Assembly (NCBI RefSeq): GCF_004346845.1
Contig: NZ_SMGI01000004.1
Location: 124,001-188,000 of the forward strand
DNA from: Winogradskyella wandonensis
Lineage (GTDB): Bacteria; Bacteroidota; Bacteroidia; Flavobacteriales; Flavobacteriaceae
Direction of reading: 5' to 3'
DNA length: 64,000 nucleotides
Made by a program: the position numbers and the translations under genes
Part shown: positions 6,781 to 15,975 of the stretch, piece by piece
Layout: each line of letters begins with the position of its first letter
Numbering within the stretch: the stretch's first letter is position 1
The notes under the pieces: generated by a model
The model's database searches: none
Told to the model about the DNA's origin: nothing
What the model saw: only the letters and a program-made list of their open reading frames with translations

Positions 6781-9726
6781 ATGCGATACGATTTTAATCA
6801 AATTGAAAAGAAGTGGCAAGAGTACTGGGCCAAAAATGAAACATTTAAAGCGTCTAACACTAGCCATAAGCCAAAATATTATGTGCTAGATATGTTCCCT
6901 TATCCAAGTGGTGCAGGTTTACATGTTGGGCATCCGTTAGGTTATATTGCCAGTGATATTTATGCGCGTTACAAGCGTCATAAAGGGTTTAACGTATTGC
7001 ATCCGCAAGGTTACGATAGTTTTGGTTTGCCTGCGGAACAGTATGCAATTCAGACTGGTCAACATCCGAGAATTACTACGGAAGAAAACATAAAAACGTA
7101 CCGTCGTCAGTTAGACCAAATTGGTTTTTCTTTTGATTGGAGTCGCGAAGTTCGTACAAGTGACCCTAACTATTACAAATGGACGCAGTGGATTTTCATT
7201 CAGTTGTTCGAATCTTGGTTTAATAACGAAACCAATAAAGCTGAATCGATTGAAACTTTGATTGCTATTTTTAAGTCTGAAGGAAACGCAAACATTAATG
7301 CGGCTTGCGATGATAATATTGAAGCCTTTACAGCTGAAGATTGGAAAGGCTATTCATCCGAAGAGCAACAAGAAATTCTGTTAAAATACAGACTTACCTA
7401 TTTGGCGGAGACTGAAGTAAACTGGTGCCCTGCTTTAGGAACTGTTTTAGCTAATGACGAAATCGTCAACGGCGTATCAGAGCGTGGTGGACATCCAGTG
7501 GTGCGTAAAAAAATGACCCAATGGAGTATGCGAATATCTGCTTATGCAGAACGTTTATTGCAAGGATTAGATACGATTGATTGGACAGATTCCTTGAAAG
7601 AAAGCCAACGTAACTGGATTGGAAAATCGGTTGGTGCTTCAGTAAAATTCAATATCGTTCCAAACGATACTGTCATTTCGAGCGGAGTCGAGAAACGTGT
7701 GTTCAGCGCAGCTAAATCTCAAATCGAAGTCTTCACCACACGTCCAGACACTATTTTTGGAGTTTCTTTTATGACGTTAGCACCAGAACACGAACTCGTT
7801 TCGCAAATCACAACACCAGAACAAAAAGCTGAGGTTGAAGCTTATGTTGAAGCGACAGCAAAACGTAGCGAACGTGAGCGTATGGCAGACGTAAAAACCA
7901 TTTCTGGTGTGTTTACCGGAGCTTATGCGGAACATCCGTTTACAAAAGAACCAATTCCAATCTGGATTGGCGATTACGTGTTGGCAAGTTACGGAACAGG
8001 TGCAGTTATGGCAGTACCTTGTGGCGACCAACGCGATTATGATTTTGCAAAACATTTCGGAATTCCAATTCCAAATATTTTTGAAGGTGTTGATATTTCC
8101 GAAGAAGCTTTTGCTTCCAAAGACAATGTAAAAATTGCCAATAGCGATTTCCTAAACGGGATGAACTACAAAAAAGCAAGCAAACGTGCGATATACGAAT
8201 TAGAGCAAATCGGTCAAGGCGAAGGTAAAACCAACTACCGTTTGCGTGATGCAGTTTTCTCAAGACAACGTTATTGGGGCGAACCATTTCCTGTGTATTA
8301 CGTCAATGGCATGCCGCAAATGATTGATGCCAAACATTTACCATTAACCTTACCAGAAGTCGAAAAATATTTACCAACCGAAGAAGGCGAGCCACCTTTA
8401 GGTCGTGCCGATGTTTGGGCTTGGTGCACCGAAAGCAATTCGGTAGTTTCAAATGAGAAGATTGATAATACAACCATTTTTCCATTAGAGTTAAACACTA
8501 TGCCAGGTTGGGCAGGAAGTTCGTGGTACTTTTTCCGTTATATGGAAGAGGCCGAAAATCGAGGCGAAGCTTTTGCCAGCGAAGATGCTCTTAAGTATTG
8601 GGAGAATGTAGATTTATACATCGGTGGAAGTGAGCACGCAACTGGCCATTTGTTATACTCACGTTTTTGGGTAAAATTCCTCAAAGACAGAGGTTTTGTT
8701 GGTGTTGATGAGCCATTTAAAAAGCTGATTAATCAAGGCATGATTTTGGGGACGAGTGCTTTTTTATATAGAGTTAATGAAAGACAAGATATCTTTTTAT
8801 CAAAAGAAACAGTAAATGATTTTCATAATTCCGAAAAGCATAAAGAGGCTCTAAAAAGAATAACTGATTTAACAGGAACTGAATCACCTACTTTTAGTAA
8901 AATTCATGTAGATGTTAATTTTGTTAATTCTTCAGATGAGTTAGATGTTTATAGATTTAGAAATTGGAGACCTGAGTTCAAGCATGCAAAATTTACAGAT
9001 GAAATAGTTGTAGTTGAACGAGACGTCGAAAAAATGTCAAAATCCAAATACAACGTCGTCAATCCAGACAGTATTTGCGAAGATTACGGCGCAGACAGTT
9101 TAAGACTTTACGAAATGTTCCTTGGACCATTAGAACAATATAAGCCTTGGAATACTGCGGGAATCACAGGTGTGCATAATTTCTTAAAGAAACTTTGGAA
9201 GTTATACCATCAAGGCGAAAACGGCAGTTTTTACGTGGACTCTTCCCCTTTGGGGAAGTCGGATGGGGCTGCTTTAAAGACATTACACAAAACCATAAAA
9301 AAGGTTGAAGAAGACATCGAGAATTTCTCTTTCAATACGTCAGTGTCAACCTTTATGATTGCCGTTAACGAGTTAACAGCTCAGAAATGTACGAGTAAAG
9401 AGATACTAGAACCATTATTGATTTTAATTTCGCCTTACGCGCCTCATATCGCAGAAGAATTATGGTCTAAATTGGGTAATGCAGAATCGATTTCAACAGC
9501 ACTTTTCCCAAAGTTTGAAGAAAAGCATTTGGTTGAAAGCGCTAAAAACTATCCTATTTCGTTTAATGGTAAAATGCGTTTTACATTAGAATTACCGTTA
9601 GATATGTCTAAAGAAGAGATTGAGAAAACAGTTTTAGCTAACGAGAAAACGCAAGAACAATTACAAGGGCGAACGCCTAAAAAAGTAATAGTAGTTCCTG
9701 GTAAGATTGTAAATATCGTAGGATAA
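6781..9726 (+). CDS. leuS: Leucyl-tRNA synthetase
   Basis: Charges tRNA-Leu. The class I motifs are present: HVGH within YPSGAGLHVGHPLGY near the N-terminus and KMSKSKYN near residue 755. The editing (CP1) domain carries the TTRPDTIFG motif. The start is the ATG at 6781; upstream in-frame codons lack family similarity and overlap the promoter. At 981 aa it is long. Two stretches are derived from interspersed palindromes (7671-7695 and 9242-9268, translated as VISSGVEKR and SPLGKSDGA), and the segment at about 8750-9010 has different codon use from its flanks. The reading frame is intact, so the enzyme is presumably functional. Confidence 0.97.
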   Translation: MRYDFNQIEKKWQEYWAKNETFKASNTSHKPKYYVLDMFPYPSGAGLHVGHPLGYIASDIYARYKRHKGFNVLHPQGYDSFGLPAEQYAIQTGQHPRITTEENIKTYRRQLDQIGFSFDWSREVRTSDPNYYKWTQWIFIQLFESWFNNETNKAESIETLIAIFKSEGNANINAACDDNIEAFTAEDWKGYSSEEQQEILLKYRLTYLAETEVNWCPALGTVLANDEIVNGVSERGGHPVVRKKMTQWSMRISAYAERLLQGLDTIDWTDSLKESQRNWIGKSVGASVKFNIVPNDTVISSGVEKRVFSAAKSQIEVFTTRPDTIFGVSFMTLAPEHELVSQITTPEQKAEVEAYVEATAKRSERERMADVKTISGVFTGAYAEHPFTKEPIPIWIGDYVLASYGTGAVMAVPCGDQRDYDFAKHFGIPIPNIFEGVDISEEAFASKDNVKIANSDFLNGMNYKKASKRAIYELEQIGQGEGKTNYRLRDAVFSRQRYWGEPFPVYYVNGMPQMIDAKHLPLTLPEVEKYLPTEEGEPPLGRADVWAWCTESNSVVSNEKIDNTTIFPLELNTMPGWAGSSWYFFRYMEEAENRGEAFASEDALKYWENVDLYIGGSEHATGHLLYSRFWVKFLKDRGFVGVDEPFKKLINQGMILGTSAFLYRVNERQDIFLSKETVNDFHNSEKHKEALKRITDLTGTESPTFSKIHVDVNFVNSSDELDVYRFRNWRPEFKHAKFTDEIVVVERDVEKMSKSKYNVVNPDSICEDYGADSLRLYEMFLGPLEQYKPWNTAGITGVHNFLKKLWKLYHQGENGSFYVDSSPLGKSDGAALKTLHKTIKKVEEDIENFSFNTSVSTFMIAVNELTAQKCTSKEILEPLLILISPYAPHIAEELWSKLGNAESISTALFPKFEEKHLVESAKNYPISFNGKMRFTLELPLDMSKEEIEKTVLANEKTQEQLQGRTPKKVIVVPGKIVNIVG
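7671..7695 (+). repeat. GAGCG/AGTCGAG repeat copy inside leuS
   Basis: TGTCATTTCGAGCGGAGTC followed by GAGAAA is a full copy of the interspersed palindrome seen in leaders elsewhere in the window. It is translated in frame within the LeuRS editing-domain region, just before IEVFTTRPDT. Confidence 0.8.
9242..9268 (+). repeat. Hairpin-plus-tail repeat copy inside leuS
   Basis: The hairpin CTTCCCCTTTGGGGAAG is followed by TCGGATGGGG, the same arrangement as the copy before the DUF58 gene. It is read in frame as SPLGKSDGA between the catalytic core and the anticodon-binding domain. Confidence 0.75.
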
Positions 9727-9730
9727 GCTT

Positions 9731-10090
9731 ATGAAACTAAGGCTAAAAAGAAAAGACCAAATTGGATTCACCTTCTTTTTAGCTTTTGTTATAAGTACAT
9801 CTTTAATTTGGTTTTTCGAAGAACGTTTTAATCAAGAAATCTGGCTTTCCGATACAACCGAGCGTTATAAGATGCTCGATGATATTCTTGAGAATAAATT
9901 CCTCATGGATAAGACGAAACAAGAGGTTATTTTGCTTTTGGGTGAGCCTGATGCAGATTCTAATTCAGAAGATAATTTTTTGATTTATCGTTTAGGGAAG
10001 CCGCCGAGTTTTTTCGAATCTGAACCACAGTATTTACTAGTGACTTTCGAAAATGAAAAAGTAGTTAAGTTGAGTAAAGCCATAGATTAA
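9731..10090 (+). CDS. Membrane-anchored BamE/SmpA-like small protein
   Basis: A 119-aa protein with a basic start, one N-terminal TM helix (about 12-28), then a soluble domain. The segment MDKTKQEVILLLGEPD followed by a beta strand ending LLVTFENEKVVKLSKA resembles the BamE/OmlA fold, in which a helix and a GxPd turn precede antiparallel strands. The assignment is by pattern only. It starts 2 bp after the leuS stop and is probably cotranscribed. It likely faces the periplasm. Confidence 0.65.
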   Translation: MKLRLKRKDQIGFTFFLAFVISTSLIWFFEERFNQEIWLSDTTERYKMLDDILENKFLMDKTKQEVILLLGEPDADSNSEDNFLIYRLGKPPSFFESEPQYLLVTFENEKVVKLSKAID

Positions 10091-10238
10091 TTTTCAGCAC
10101 TTTTTATTGATTTAATAGTATTTGAGCTTCAAATTATCATATTCGTAATTATTTTAAATATCTCATTTTTAGAGCTATTCGTTTCAGAATTTAAATTTAA
10201 ATTCAAGTCCAATTACTAATTTCAACACAACTTAGAGA

Positions 10239-11339
10239 ATGAAAATTGGAGTTCCAAAAGAAATTAAAAACAATGAAAACCGCGTGGGTATGACACCTGC
10301 GGGCGTTTTCGAGTTAACACGTAAAAATCATACCGTATTTGTACAAAAAGACGCTGGATTTGGTAGTGGTTTTTTCGACCAAGACTACAAAGACGTCGGT
10401 GCAATTATTCTAGATACTATTGAAGAGGTCTATGCTTCCAGCGAGATGATTGTAAAGGTAAAAGAACCTATAGAGAAGGAGTATTCTTTAATACAATCGC
10501 ATCATGTGGTGTTTACCTATTTTCATTTTGCATCAAGCGAAATATTAACCAAAGCCATGTTAAAAAGTAAAGCAGTTTGTATAGCATACGAAACTGTGGA
10601 AGACAAGTATGGGTCATTGCCATTGTTAACCCCAATGTCTGAAGTTGCTGGGCGAATGGCAATTCAGCAAGGTGCAAAATATTTAGAAAAACCAATTAAA
10701 GGGAGAGGTGTGTTACTTGGAGGTGTTCCAGGAGTTCCGCCAGGGAAAGTTTTGGTTTTAGGAGCAGGAACTGTTGGTATACAAGCAGCTAAAATGGCGG
10801 CAGGTTTGGGTGCGCACGTGACCATTATGGACATAAACATGAAGCAATTACGCTATGTAAATGATGTTATGCCAAACCATGTGGTTACAGAATTTTCTAG
10901 CGAATACAATATTAGGAAGCGAATTAAAGACCACGATTTAATTATTGGTGGCGTATTGATTAAAGGTGCTAAAGCACCAAAATTGATTACAAAGGATATG
11001 TTGAAGGAAATGCGTCCTGGAACTGTAATTGTCGATGTTGCTGTAGACCAAGGTGGATGTTTTGAAACAACTAAGGCAACTACTCACGAAGACCCAACCT
11101 ACATCATTGATGATGTGGTGCATTATTGTGTTGCTAATATGCCAGGTGCCGTACCTTACACATCTACATTGGCATTAACTAACGTTACATTACCATATGT
11201 TTTGAAACTTGCAAATCTGGGTTGGGAGGATGCTTGTAAGACAGATAAAACCTTAGAAAAAGGCTTGAACATAGTAGATGGTAAAATTGTTTATGAAGAA
11301 ATCGCTGAGGCTTTCAATTGGTCAATAGAAGCTATGTGA
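10239..11339 (+). CDS. ald: Alanine dehydrogenase
   Basis: NAD-dependent interconversion of L-alanine and pyruvate plus ammonium. The N-terminal MKIGVPKEIKNNENRV is diagnostic, a Rossmann glycine motif occurs at VLGAGTVGIQAA, and NMPGAVPYTSTLALTN near the C-terminus is family-specific. A His in the FTYFHFASS segment is the expected active-site residue. The length (366 aa) is normal. It stands alone with a 148-bp AT-rich leader in which I see no structured element. Confidence 0.96.
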   Translation: MKIGVPKEIKNNENRVGMTPAGVFELTRKNHTVFVQKDAGFGSGFFDQDYKDVGAIILDTIEEVYASSEMIVKVKEPIEKEYSLIQSHHVVFTYFHFASSEILTKAMLKSKAVCIAYETVEDKYGSLPLLTPMSEVAGRMAIQQGAKYLEKPIKGRGVLLGGVPGVPPGKVLVLGAGTVGIQAAKMAAGLGAHVTIMDINMKQLRYVNDVMPNHVVTEFSSEYNIRKRIKDHDLIIGGVLIKGAKAPKLITKDMLKEMRPGTVIVDVAVDQGGCFETTKATTHEDPTYIIDDVVHYCVANMPGAVPYTSTLALTNVTLPYVLKLANLGWEDACKTDKTLEKGLNIVDGKIVYEEIAEAFNWSIEAM

Positions 11340-11429
11340 TACACGTATACTGACAAAATTTCTTAACACAGATTTGGCGTACTTTTTGCTTACAATATTG
11401 TAATTTTAAAAAGAAAAAAAAGAAAAATT

Positions 11430-12125
11430 ATGTTAGGATATTATATTTTAATCGGTGCCATAGCTTTAGTTAGTTGGTTAGTTAGCAGTAAGCTAAAGCA
11501 AAAATTTGCGTATTATTCAAAACGTCAGCTTCAAAATGGAATGTCAGGTCGAGAAATTGCAGAAAAAATGTTGGCAGATAATGGTATTTACGATGTTGAA
11601 GTCATATCGGTACGTGGTCAATTGACCGACCATTACAACCCAAAAAATAAGACAGTTAATCTTAGCGAAGCTGTGTATAATCAGCGTAATGCAGCAGCGG
11701 CGGCAGTTGCAGCACACGAAGTTGGTCATGCTGTTCAGCATGCACAAGCCTACAGCGCTTTAGAAATGCGTTCTGCATTAGTGCCGGTAGTAAGTGTTAC
11801 TTCAGGCATGTCTCAATGGTTAGTGATTGGCGGTTTAGTGTTAGGAGCTGCGGCAGGCGTAGGTCTCGGTTATTGGGTAGCGGTTGCAGGCTTAGTTTTT
11901 ATGGGAGCTGCAACGTTGTTTAGCTTCATTACATTACCAGTAGAGTACGATGCAAGTAACCGTGCATTAGCTTGGTTAAAAACTAAGAATATGGTAACTC
12001 AACAAGAGTACGAAGGTGCAGAAGATGCACTAAAATGGGCAGCACGCACATATCTGGTTGCGGCAATTGGTGCGTTAGCCTCCTTACTCTATTGGGCGCT
12101 TCAGGTATTTGGAGGAAGAGATTAA
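11430..12125 (+). CDS. Putative neutral zinc metallopeptidase (YugP family), integral membrane
   Basis: A 231-aa membrane protein with TM segments at 1-19, around 125-165 and near the C-terminus. The zinc motif HEVGH is at 96-100, followed by AVQHA, which matches the YugP/DUF2268-like membrane metallopeptidase family. Substrates are unknown. It is followed by a GAAA-tetraloop terminator at 12147 and is monocistronic. Confidence 0.88.
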   Translation: MLGYYILIGAIALVSWLVSSKLKQKFAYYSKRQLQNGMSGREIAEKMLADNGIYDVEVISVRGQLTDHYNPKNKTVNLSEAVYNQRNAAAAAVAAHEVGHAVQHAQAYSALEMRSALVPVVSVTSGMSQWLVIGGLVLGAAAGVGLGYWVAVAGLVFMGAATLFSFITLPVEYDASNRALAWLKTKNMVTQQEYEGAEDALKWAARTYLVAAIGALASLLYWALQVFGGRD

Positions 12126-12146
12126 TTGTTACTTAGGTAAATGAAA

Positions 12147-12174
12147 AAAGCTCTGAGAAATCAGAGCTTTTTTT
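12147..12174 (+). terminator. Rho-independent terminator (copy 1)
   Basis: AAAGCTCTGA-GAAA-TCAGAGCTTT forms a 10-bp stem with a stable GAAA tetraloop, followed by a T run. It is 21 bp after the metallopeptidase stop and has the same sequence as the terminator at 12966. Confidence 0.9.
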
Positions 12175-12234
12175 GTCAGTATCATTTAAACTTCTAAATT
12201 TATAACATTAATAACTAATCAATTAATTTAACAA

Positions 12235-12942
12235 ATGGAAAACCAAATTCAAGGCCCGCTTTTGGTCGGTCAATTAGAAGATACAGAGAAAGCGACATTT
12301 TATCGTAAAACCTATATGCATGTGGCATGGGCAATTTTAGCTTTCGCATTCTTAGAGTATGTATTTATTACCATGTTTGAAGAAACAGTTGTTTCTATTA
12401 TCAACTTAATGTTTGCAAACAGTTTTTCTTGGCTAATCGTCTTAGGCTTGTTCTGGGTAGGTAGCACCATGGCAGATAAATTAGCGCACGACCCATCAAA
12501 ACAAAACCAATATTTAGGTTTAGGCTTATATGTGGTCTTAGAAGCTATTATTTTTCTGCCACTTATTTATTTCGCGGCTATTTCCAGTACAGGCTCAGCG
12601 ATGTTAACTCAAGCATCAATTATTACATTATGTCTTTTTGGAGGATTAACAGCTGTTGTATTTATGACCCAGAAAAACTTTTCATTCTTAAAAACGGGAT
12701 TAGTCATTGCTAGTTTTATCGCAATAGGTCTTATCGTTGCTGGAAGTCTCTTTGGTTTCGATTTAGGACTGTGGTTTTCTGTGGCTATGGTTGTTTTTGC
12801 AGGTGCAGCAATTTTATACCAAACCTCTAAAGTAAAATACGACTATACAGGTGAACAGTACGTAGGCGCTGCATTAGGCATCTTTGCTTCCGTAATGTTA
12901 TTGTTCTGGTATGTTTTACAAATTTTAATGTCAAGAGATTAA
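12235..12942 (+). CDS. Bax inhibitor-1/YccA-family membrane protein
   Basis: A 235-aa polytopic membrane protein with about seven helices and an N-terminal soluble stretch, as in the BI-1/TMBIM family. Conserved features include LGLYVVLEAIIFLPL and the C-terminal part ending FWYVLQILMSRD. Bacterial members are pH-dependent calcium leak channels or FtsH modulators (family knowledge). A second, divergent paralogue lies at 55167-55907. The gene is flanked on both sides by identical terminators, so it is an isolated transcription unit. Confidence 0.9.
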   Translation: MENQIQGPLLVGQLEDTEKATFYRKTYMHVAWAILAFAFLEYVFITMFEETVVSIINLMFANSFSWLIVLGLFWVGSTMADKLAHDPSKQNQYLGLGLYVVLEAIIFLPLIYFAAISSTGSAMLTQASIITLCLFGGLTAVVFMTQKNFSFLKTGLVIASFIAIGLIVAGSLFGFDLGLWFSVAMVVFAGAAILYQTSKVKYDYTGEQYVGAALGIFASVMLLFWYVLQILMSRD

Positions 12943-12965
12943 AAAACAAAAGATATAGAATTAAA

Positions 12966-12994
12966 AAAGCTCTGAGAAATCAGAGCTTTTTTTT
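12966..12994 (+). terminator. Rho-independent terminator (copy 2)
   Basis: The stem-loop is identical to 12147-12170 (AAAGCTCTGA, GAAA loop, TCAGAGCTTT) with a longer T run, 24 bp after the Bax-inhibitor gene. Confidence 0.9.
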
Positions 12995-13094
12995 GTGCTT
13001 ATTTTTATTGAAATAACTTTCTAATGTGATAAATGTCACATTGCATTAGCTGACGATTTCGGATATTTAATCTTAATTTCAATCCAAATCAGTC

Positions 13095-13544
13095 ATGAAA
13101 AATTTTCTCATTTCCTTAGTCTTTCTTTTAGGAGTATTAAGTTGCAATAATTCTAATAATTTATCTGATGTAAGCTATGCTAAAAAAGCAGAACATCCTG
13201 GAAAAGTTCTTATGGAAAAGAATTGTAACGTTTGCCATAGTCCATCTGCAAGTCATGATTCTAGATTAGCGCCTCCGATGATTGCTGTAAAAAAGCATTA
13301 TATAAATTCTGAGACATCAAAGCAAGAATTTATTGAAGCAACGAAAGCTTGGGTTAAAAATCCTAATAAGCAAGACGCTAAAATGTTTGGAGCCGTGAGA
13401 CGTTTTGGCGTTATGCCAAAAGCCGATTATTCTGAAGAAACTATCGAGCAAATCGCAGATTATATTTACGACAATGACATTGAACAACCCGAGTGGTTTC
13501 AAGAGCATTTTGAAAGTCGAAAAGGGAAAGGTAAGATGAATTAA
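13095..13544 (+). CDS. Lipid-anchored monohaem cytochrome c
   Basis: A 149-aa protein with a lipoprotein signal (LLGVLSC, Cys17) and a c-type haem site CNVCH at 44-48. A later Met in RFGVMPKADYS is the probable sixth ligand. It resembles the small class I cytochromes of flavobacteria that shuttle electrons on the periplasmic face. The specific partner is unknown; no oxidase genes are nearby. It is convergent with and overlaps the Lrp regulator by 4 bp at the 3' end. Confidence 0.9.
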   Translation: MKNFLISLVFLLGVLSCNNSNNLSDVSYAKKAEHPGKVLMEKNCNVCHSPSASHDSRLAPPMIAVKKHYINSETSKQEFIEATKAWVKNPNKQDAKMFGAVRRFGVMPKADYSEETIEQIADYIYDNDIEQPEWFQEHFESRKGKGKMN

Positions 13545-14011
13545 ATCTTTATCTGTCTATCAATCTGTTGTTGTAACGAAATAAAAGTTTCAGTTCTAGA
13601 AACGCCACTTATGCTCTGTATTTGAGTGTTTAAAACGTACATTAAATGTTCGTTGTCTTTGGCAAGGATTTTAATGAATATACTCCAATGCCCTGTGGTG
13701 TAATGACATTCTATAACCTCAGGAATGCGTTTTAGTTGCTTTACGGCTTCAGGATTACTCACAGCCTTATCTAAGTAAATACCAACAAAAGCCATTGTAG
13801 TATACCCCAAAACTTTTGGATTTACAATAAATTTTGAACCTGCTAAAAGCCCTGATTTTTCAAGTTTACGAAGACGTTGATGAATCGCTGCACCAGAAAT
13901 ACCTACGTTTCGCGCAATCTCTAGTATAGGTGTGCGTGCATCTTCCATAAGCGCACGAAGTATCTTTTTATCAATACCATCGATAAAAATGCCTTTTTCG
14001 TTAACCTTCAT
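13541..14011 (-). CDS. Lrp/AsnC-family transcriptional regulator
   Basis: A 156-aa protein with an N-terminal winged helix (IDKKILRALMEDARTPILEI, recognition helix in ISGAAIHQRLRKLEKSG) and a C-terminal RAM ligand-binding domain (FVGIYLDK onwards). Such proteins sense amino acids and form octamers. It lies 63 bp downstream of a saccharopine dehydrogenase-like gene on the same strand, suggesting it senses lysine or a related amino acid (inference). Confidence 0.93.
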   Translation of the reverse strand: MKVNEKGIFIDGIDKKILRALMEDARTPILEIARNVGISGAAIHQRLRKLEKSGLLAGSKFIVNPKVLGYTTMAFVGIYLDKAVSNPEAVKQLKRIPEVIECHYTTGHWSIFIKILAKDNEHLMYVLNTQIQSISGVSRTETFISLQQQIDRQIKI

Positions 14012-14074
14012 ATTGTTTTAAGTTTAATACTGAAAGTTAAAAGTACTAAAAGAATTAGAATATGTAATCTCTAC

Positions 14075-15439
14075 TTAAAGATTTAGAGGATTGTATCCAT
14101 AGTATTCCACCTTCTTTTCTGAAAAGGCGATACCGTAGTCTTTTAACTCTTCAAGAATAGGATTGTATATTTCTTTGGTAATCGGTATTTGTACACCTGG
14201 GGTTTTTATCTTGCCGTTTAAAATATCTAATGTTGCCATAGCCACTGGCAAGCCAACGGTTTTTGCCATTGCCGTATAAGTTTGGTCTTCGCCAACAACG
14301 ACCATTGTTGCATCGATTTGATGTTTCTTTCCATCAAGCTCATAACCAAACTTATGGTACATTACAATCATGTCTTTATCTTCATTGTTTAGTGTCCAGC
14401 TGTCCATTAATATCTTTTGTAGAATTTGAGCTGGAGTGGCTTTTTTCAGTTCCACCATTTTGGTGTTGCTAAATAGGTCTAATTCTAAGAACTTATCCCA
14501 AACAATATCATCTTGGTCAATTTTAAGCGCATGTCTAAATTTTAATTCCACAGAATCAGTAGGACTATAAGGTAAAAATGCGTTAACAAAATCGCGATAA
14601 CTCATATTTTCACTATCGTCTATGGTGTAACTATCGTCTGTCATGCCTAGTTGTACAAACACATTCCACGCACGACTAAATCCAACGCGTCGCATAGTGC
14701 CGCGATATAAAGTTTTAACATGGTCTAGCCCATATACGTGCTGATATTTTAAGGAATCGCGATTAGCGTAAGCTTCAAAACGGCCATAGTTATCAATATC
14801 TAAAAATTCTGTTCTACGAAAAAGACGATGGTACGGAATGTATTTAAATTGATTCTCCTGCAAAAATTTTGCGGCGCCACCTTGACCTGCCGTTACAACG
14901 TTTCTGGGATTCCATGTAAACTTGTAGTTCCACAGGTTGTTATCACTCTCGGGAGCCACTAGGCCACCAGTAAAGGATTCAAACAAAATCATTTTTCCAC
15001 CATTATCTCTAATTCGGTCAATCACTTGCATAGCACTCATGTGATCTATTCCAGGGTCAACACCGATTTCGTTCATAAACACTAAATTATTGGCTTTTGC
15101 ATCATCATCCAAAGTTTTCATTTCTTCACTTACATAAGACGCCGTAACCATGTGTTTTTTAAAGGTAATACAGTCTTTTGCCGCTTCTATATGAAAACGA
15201 GCAGGAAGCATAGACACGACGATGTCTGTATTTTTAATAGCATTTTGTCTAGAATCCGTATCGAAAACGTCTAAAGGAATAATTGAAACATTTTCGGATG
15301 CATCAACAAGTTTTTTTGCATTTTCAACATTAACATCTCCAATGGTAATATGAAGGTTTTCGGATTGTGACTTGTCTAACAAATATTTTATAAGGTAAGA
15401 GGACGATTTTCCAGCTCCGATAATTAAAATCTTTCGCAT
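14075..15439 (-). CDS. Saccharopine dehydrogenase-family oxidoreductase
   Basis: A 454-aa protein with an N-terminal Rossmann fold (ILIIGAGKSSSYLIKYLL) and the saccharopine reductase/dehydrogenase C-terminal part (DPGIDHMSAMQVIDRI, FTGGLVAP). In Bacteroidota such enzymes are predicted for lysine degradation via saccharopine, or carboxynorspermidine synthesis; the FTGGL and length favour the saccharopine type. The downstream Lrp regulator supports an amino-acid catabolic role. The exact substrate is inferred. Confidence 0.85.
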   Translation of the reverse strand: MRKILIIGAGKSSSYLIKYLLDKSQSENLHITIGDVNVENAKKLVDASENVSIIPLDVFDTDSRQNAIKNTDIVVSMLPARFHIEAAKDCITFKKHMVTASYVSEEMKTLDDDAKANNLVFMNEIGVDPGIDHMSAMQVIDRIRDNGGKMILFESFTGGLVAPESDNNLWNYKFTWNPRNVVTAGQGGAAKFLQENQFKYIPYHRLFRRTEFLDIDNYGRFEAYANRDSLKYQHVYGLDHVKTLYRGTMRRVGFSRAWNVFVQLGMTDDSYTIDDSENMSYRDFVNAFLPYSPTDSVELKFRHALKIDQDDIVWDKFLELDLFSNTKMVELKKATPAQILQKILMDSWTLNNEDKDMIVMYHKFGYELDGKKHQIDATMVVVGEDQTYTAMAKTVGLPVAMATLDILNGKIKTPGVQIPITKEIYNPILEELKDYGIAFSEKKVEYYGYNPLNL

Positions 15440-15520
15440 AGTGGCTTTATATGACTAATTTTGTTAATCACGAATGTAATAAATTGTAGGACTAATTAAC
15501 ATTGAAAATTAACTTTAATT

Positions 15521-15910
15521 ATGAACAAAAAATTACTTGTTTCTGGTGCTATTCTAGGGATTTTAGGAATAATCTTAGGTGCTTTTGCAGCACATGGCTT
15601 AGAAAAGTTAGTAGACGATACAGCGATAAAATCTTTTGAAACAGGCGTTCGCTATCAGATGTATCATGCCTTTCTACTTTTGCTTTTAGGCGGGACATCA
15701 ATTATTAGGGAAAAAACAAAATTTCGTGTGTTAGTATTAGTTCTTATTGGGATACTCTTTTTTTCATTTTCTATATATGGCTTAGCGACAAATAGCCTAA
15801 CAAGTTTTAATTTTAAAACAATTGCCTTTATTACACCAATCGGCGGTTTGCTTCTAATTTTAGCATGGGTCGTTATGTTAATGGATATTTTAAAAACTAA
15901 GTCGGATTAA
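15521..15910 (+). CDS. DUF423 (YgdD-like) membrane protein
   Basis: A 129-aa protein of four TM helices with the family hallmark GAFAAHGLEKLVDDTAIKSFETG in the first loop (sequence spans about residues 21-43) and YQMYHAFLLL after it. It is an inner-membrane protein of unknown function that is widespread in bacteria. It is transcribed divergently from the saccharopine dehydrogenase, with pckA following on the same strand after 65 bp. Confidence 0.92.
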   Translation: MNKKLLVSGAILGILGIILGAFAAHGLEKLVDDTAIKSFETGVRYQMYHAFLLLLLGGTSIIREKTKFRVLVLVLIGILFFSFSIYGLATNSLTSFNFKTIAFITPIGGLLLILAWVVMLMDILKTKSD

Positions 15911-15944
15911 CATCATCCTAACTCTTAATTCTAAAATAAAGTTT

Positions 15945-15952
15945 TATTTTTG
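15945..15952 (+). promoter_or_regulatory. Bacteroidota-type -7 box upstream of pckA
   Basis: TATTTTTG fits TAnnTTTG and is 23 bp before the pckA ATG. No convincing -33 TTG is seen. Confidence 0.4.
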
Positions 15953-15975
15953 CCGAATAACACAACATTAAAAAC

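Noticed and set aside
7777..8287. Overlapping ORFs of 74-93 codons inside leuS in other frames
   Set aside because: Products are Cys/His/Ser-rich without recognisable folds; they are expected shadows of the long leuS frame.
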